NCBI RefSeq assembly: GCF_034044715.1
Contig: NZ_JAXCLW010000007.1
Span: forward strand, 1-64,000
Direction: 5' to 3'
Length of the DNA: 64,000 bases
Origin: Dongia_B soli
GTDB taxonomy: Bacteria; Pseudomonadota; Alphaproteobacteria; Dongiales; Dongiaceae
Below are positions 61,302-64,000 of this stretch, piece after piece. Positions within the stretch are counted from its first letter, which is position 1. Every line of letters starts with the position of its first letter. Position numbers and translations under genes: made by a program. The notes under the pieces are model-generated. The model was not told where the DNA came from. It ran no database searches and saw only the letters and a program-made list of their open reading frames with translations.

Positions 61302-62423
61302 TCATCGCAAAGGCTTTGGATCGGCTGCAGCCGACTTGACCAGTGCGATGACATTGTCGCCAACCGACAAGTTCAGTTCCTGAAGCGACTTTCGGGTGAT
61401 CCGCGCCCAAATCGGACTGCCGATATCCACCTGCACATCGACGAAGGGGCCGTCGCTTGCGACAATTTGACTGACCCTGCCGGGCAGCTGGTTCAGGATA
61501 CTCATCCCATTTACCGGCTGACGGGCCAGCGCAACGTTATTTGCGAGGATTCGCAGGTTGAGATGTTGGCCAACGGCATGGGGCAACCGGCCGACGCGAA
61601 TCACACCACCGCAGGCTGTGCCCTGGCCGGCAGCGCCGGAAAAACCGAGCAGGCTGAGACCGCTGCCATCATCCTGTGCCAGTACCGTCACGCCGATCAC
61701 GGCACCCGCTTCGGCATTATCGGTCAGGTTCGGCAGGTCAAGGCGACCGAGCACGCTTTCCACATCGCCATAGGCTGCCAGTTTGCCATCGGCGATCAGG
61801 GCGACTTGATCGGCCAGGCGCAGAATCTCGTCAGGATCATGACTGACATAGACGATGGGGACGGATAGCTCGGCATGCAGCTTCTCGATGAAGGGCAGGA
61901 TCTCCGATTTCCGCTGGACATCGACGGCAGCGAGCGGCTCGTCCATCAACAACAGGCGGGGATTGGCGAGCAAGGCGCGGCCGATCGCGACGCGCTGTTT
62001 TTCGCCCCCGCTGAGGGTTGCGATGCGGCGCTCCAGCAAGCCGCCGATGCCTAGCAGCTCGACGATCCAATCGAAACCGATATCGCTTTCCTGTGTGCCA
62101 TATCGGCGATGAGTCAAGCGCCGGCCATAGAGCAGGTTGCCGCGCACGCCGAGATGAGGGAAGAGGCGCGGTTCCTGGAAGACATAACCGAGCCGTCGTC
62201 GTTCCGGCGCGATATCGATACCGGCCCGACGATCGAACATCGTTTGACCATCGACGCGGATGATCCCGTCATCAGGCCGGTTGAGGCCGGCTAGCCAATT
62301 GAGGATTGAGGTTTTGCCCGCCCCCGACGGTCCGAACAACGCGAGGATGCCCTTCGTCTCCACCTTGAGGTCGATCTTCAGCTCGGTCTTGCCGAGGCGT
62401 TGTCGGGCATCGATTTCGATCAT
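61302..62423 (-). CDS. modC: Molybdate ABC importer ATPase with MOP domain
   Basis: This 373-residue ATPase has Walker A FGPSGAGKTS, signature LSGGEKQRVAIGRAL, Walker B LLLMDEPLAAVD, and a C-terminal MOP-like domain (SPIWARITRKSLQELNLSVG) that binds molybdate for feedback. It powers ModB, encoded 13 bp upstream. No modA lies in the window. Molybdate feeds enzymes such as the CoxSLM-like complex at 36.6-40.2 kb. Confidence 0.92.
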   Translation of the reverse strand: MIEIDARQRLGKTELKIDLKVETKGILALFGPSGAGKTSILNWLAGLNRPDDGIIRVDGQTMFDRRAGIDIAPERRRLGYVFQEPRLFPHLGVRGNLLYGRRLTHRRYGTQESDIGFDWIVELLGIGGLLERRIATLSGGEKQRVAIGRALLANPRLLLMDEPLAAVDVQRKSEILPFIEKLHAELSVPIVYVSHDPDEILRLADQVALIADGKLAAYGDVESVLGRLDLPNLTDNAEAGAVIGVTVLAQDDGSGLSLLGFSGAAGQGTACGGVIRVGRLPHAVGQHLNLRILANNVALARQPVNGMSILNQLPGRVSQIVASDGPFVDVQVDIGSPIWARITRKSLQELNLSVGDNVIALVKSAAADPKPLR

Positions 62424-62436
62424 CGACCGTCTTTCC

Positions 62437-63132
62437 TCATCGCATATCCTGTCCGCGCCGCATCAGCCAGAGATTGACGCGGTGGGCCAGGATAAGGGCG
62501 CCAAAGGCGATGATGATCGAGATGATGGTCAACCGCATGGCACCGGCCTCGCCATCCGGCATCTGGATCAGACTCTCGATGGCAAGCGGTAGGGTCTGGG
62601 TCTCGCCGGGAATATTGGAAACGAAGGTGATGGTGGCGCCGAATTCGCTGAGCGACCGGGCAAAGCCGAGGATGGTGCCGGCGATGATCCCGGGCATGGC
62701 GAGCGGCAGGGTGACGCTGAGAAAGACCCACCAGCGAGCAGCACCCAGACAGCGTGCGGCAGCCTCAAGGCGTTGATCGGCGGCATCGAACGAGACACGG
62801 ATGGCGCGCACGAAAAGCGGCAATGCCATCACCGCGGAGGCGAGCGCTGCACCCTTCCAGGTGAAAATGATGGTGATGCCGAGATATTGCTGCAACAGGC
62901 TGCCCAATATGCCCTTGCTGCCGAACAGCAGCAGGAGGCCGTAACCGACAACGACCGGCGGCAAAACAAGCGGCAGATGCACCACGCAATCCAGCAGCAT
63001 TTTACCAGGGAACTGCTTGCGGGATAGCAGCCAGGCCAGGAAGATGGCGATCGGCAGGGTGACGAGTGTACTCCAGAAGGCGACTTTCAGACTGAGCAGC
63101 GTCGCCGTCAGCTCAACTTCGCCCAGCTCCAT
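62437..63132 (-). CDS. modB: Molybdate ABC importer permease
   Basis: This 231-residue permease has five or six helices and the ModB loop AARCLGAARWWVFLSVTLPL with RSLSEFGATITFVSN. ATG 63132 (MELGEVELTATLLSLKVAFW) gives the standard ModB N-terminus and sits one base after the hisI stop. So hisI, modB and modC probably share a transcript. The periplasmic binding protein (ModA) is missing nearby. Confidence 0.92.
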   Translation of the reverse strand: MELGEVELTATLLSLKVAFWSTLVTLPIAIFLAWLLSRKQFPGKMLLDCVVHLPLVLPPVVVGYGLLLLFGSKGILGSLLQQYLGITIIFTWKGAALASAVMALPLFVRAIRVSFDAADQRLEAAARCLGAARWWVFLSVTLPLAMPGIIAGTILGFARSLSEFGATITFVSNIPGETQTLPLAIESLIQMPDGEAGAMRLTIISIIIAFGALILAHRVNLWLMRRGQDMR

Positions 63133-63133
63133 C

Positions 63134-63547
63134 TCAGGATCCGTACAATGTCTTCGGGTCGATGAGGATGTCGGCGATGGTTTCCGTCTTGCCGTTGCGC
63201 AAAGCCGTGTAGAAGCAACTGCGCCGGCCGGTATGGCAGGCCACGCCGATTTGATCGACCAGCAGCAACAGGCAATCATTGTCGCAATCGACGCGCAGTT
63301 CGACCAAGCGTTGCACTTGGCCGGAACTCTCACCCTTGCGCCAAAGCGATTTGCGCGAACGCGACCAGTAGCAGACCCGCCCGCTCGCCAAGGTTTCGCG
63401 AATGCTGTCAGGTGACATCCAGGCCATCATCAGCACCTCGCCGGTATCATGCTGCTGGGCGATGGCGGGGATCAGGCCATCCGGTGTCAGGGTCAGGTCA
63501 GCGATGAGCTGCTCCATATCCGGTGTCAGGGCGGTCGCCGTCGTCAT
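63134..63547 (-). CDS. hisI: Phosphoribosyl-AMP cyclohydrolase
   Basis: This 137-residue enzyme opens the purine ring in the third step of histidine synthesis. It has the metal motif DCDNDCLLLLVDQIG and the signature VACHTGRRSCFY with both catalytic cysteines. It is the single-domain form, without a fused HisE part, as in most Alphaproteobacteria. Other his genes are absent. It sits between a cystathionine lyase gene and modB. Confidence 0.95.
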   Translation of the reverse strand: MTTATALTPDMEQLIADLTLTPDGLIPAIAQQHDTGEVLMMAWMSPDSIRETLASGRVCYWSRSRKSLWRKGESSGQVQRLVELRVDCDNDCLLLLVDQIGVACHTGRRSCFYTALRNGKTETIADILIDPKTLYGS

Positions 63548-63550
63548 GCC

Positions 63551-64000
63551 TCAATTTCCGCGTAAACGGGCAAAGCCGGCATCGAGATCGGCAATGAGAT
63601 CGTCGGTATCTTCCAGGCCGGCATGAAGGCGAAGTGTCGGCCCGGCCTCTGACCAAGCCTTGACGCTGCGCGCATGCGAAAGATGTGAGGGGATCATCAA
63701 GCTTTCATAGCCGCCCCAGCTGAACCCCATGCCGAAAAGCCGCATTCCGTCCAGCATGGCGGCAACGCGCTCTTCGGCGAAAGGCTTCAGCACCATCCCG
63801 AAAAGGCCGCTCGAGCCGGTGAAATCGCGCTTCCAGATTGCATGTCCCGGGTGATCCGGCATGGCCGGATGCAGGACACGCTCGACCTCAGGCCGCTGCT
63901 TCAGCCAATTGGCCAGCGTCAATGCAGTCTGCTGGTGCTGCGCCAATCGCACCGCCAAGGTGCGTAAGCCGCGCAAGGCGAGATAGCAGTCATCGGGCGA
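63551..64000 (-). CDS. metC: Cystathionine beta-lyase-type PLP enzyme, C-terminal part
   Basis: The frame is open to the window end, so the N-terminal part with the PLP lysine is not seen. The visible 149 residues have the Cys/Met metabolism family patterns DDCYLALRGLRTLAVRL, a substrate-binding region FGMGFSWGGYESL and the end GPTLRLHAGLEDTDDLIADL, which fit cystathionine beta-lyase. It could also be a gamma-synthase or lyase. It lies 3 bp before hisI on the same strand. Confidence 0.85.
   Translation of the reverse strand, partial: SPDDCYLALRGLRTLAVRLAQHQQTALTLANWLKQRPEVERVLHPAMPDHPGHAIWKRDFTGSSGLFGMVLKPFAEERVAAMLDGMRLFGMGFSWGGYESLMIPSHLSHARSVKAWSEAGPTLRLHAGLEDTDDLIADLDAGFARLRGN

Noticed and set aside
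1..64000. CRISPR arrays, rRNA operons, transposases, integrases or prophage modules
   Set aside because: I looked for repeat-spacer patterns, conserved rRNA stretches and recombinase or phage motifs and saw none. The tRNA genes at 42794 and 43304 show no attachment-site duplication nearby.

Overview
The window is a GC-rich stretch of chromosome from an alphaproteobacterium, most likely of Rhodospirillales type. The evidence is an NDUFS4-like complex I accessory subunit, an HWE/HisKA_2 histidine kinase, DUF6481 and DUF3606 small proteins, a Bfr-type bacterioferritin and many ABC importers for amino acids and polyamines. I see no rRNA, CRISPR array, transposase or integrase. Both ends cut genes: an esterase at the left and a cystathionine lyase (metC-like) at the right.

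Layout. 1-14.2 kb is accessory and partly decayed: a PHB-depolymerase-type esterase, a tract of small broken frames, an RND efflux pump with its adaptor, and an AraC regulator opposite a three-gene oxidoreductase/MBL/SDR group. Remains of SRAP (yedK/HMCES-like) and LigD-type DNA ligase genes lie among small DUF proteins. 14.2-22.8 kb is a catabolic import island: a divergent pair of transcription units carries a LivFH/LivMG-fusion/LivK importer, an N-formylglutamate amidohydrolase-like enzyme, a cysteine hydrolase, an RpiR regulator and a glutamine-synthetase-like ligase. 23.0-30.4 kb is an iron and metal block: bfr diverges across a Fur-box-like site from imelysin, multicopper oxidase, di-heme DUF1111, second imelysin and DUF1513.

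30.4-36.4 kb holds a PotABCD-type importer led by a guanidino-group-modifying enzyme (DDAH/amidinotransferase fold) and a divergent GcvA-like LysR regulator. 36.5-40.3 kb encodes a xanthine-dehydrogenase/CoxSLM-type molybdoenzyme. 40.3-49.4 kb carries msrB, a chemoreceptor, tRNA-Pro and tRNA-Arg around the NDUFS4-like gene, an HWE kinase with a response regulator, a frameshifted alkB, a small superinfection-immunity-like protein, two overlapping single-domain response regulators and a methyltransferase. 49.8-54.0 kb is a second PotABCD-type importer. 54.2-57.0 kb is a sulfate importer without its ATPase. 57.2-60.9 kb is a group of unusual fusion enzymes (dienelactone hydrolase plus SnoaL-like; HpcH/HpaI aldolase plus SDR), a HAD dehalogenase and a stand-alone Lrp ligand domain. 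61.0-64.0 kb holds modC, modB, hisI and the start of metC.

The strongest candidates for new biology are the iron/copper/heme periplasmic block, the formyl/gamma-glutamyl catabolic island, and the aldolase-SDR fusion whose SDR half has lost its catalytic tyrosine. Functions are inferred from motifs read by eye; no database search was run.
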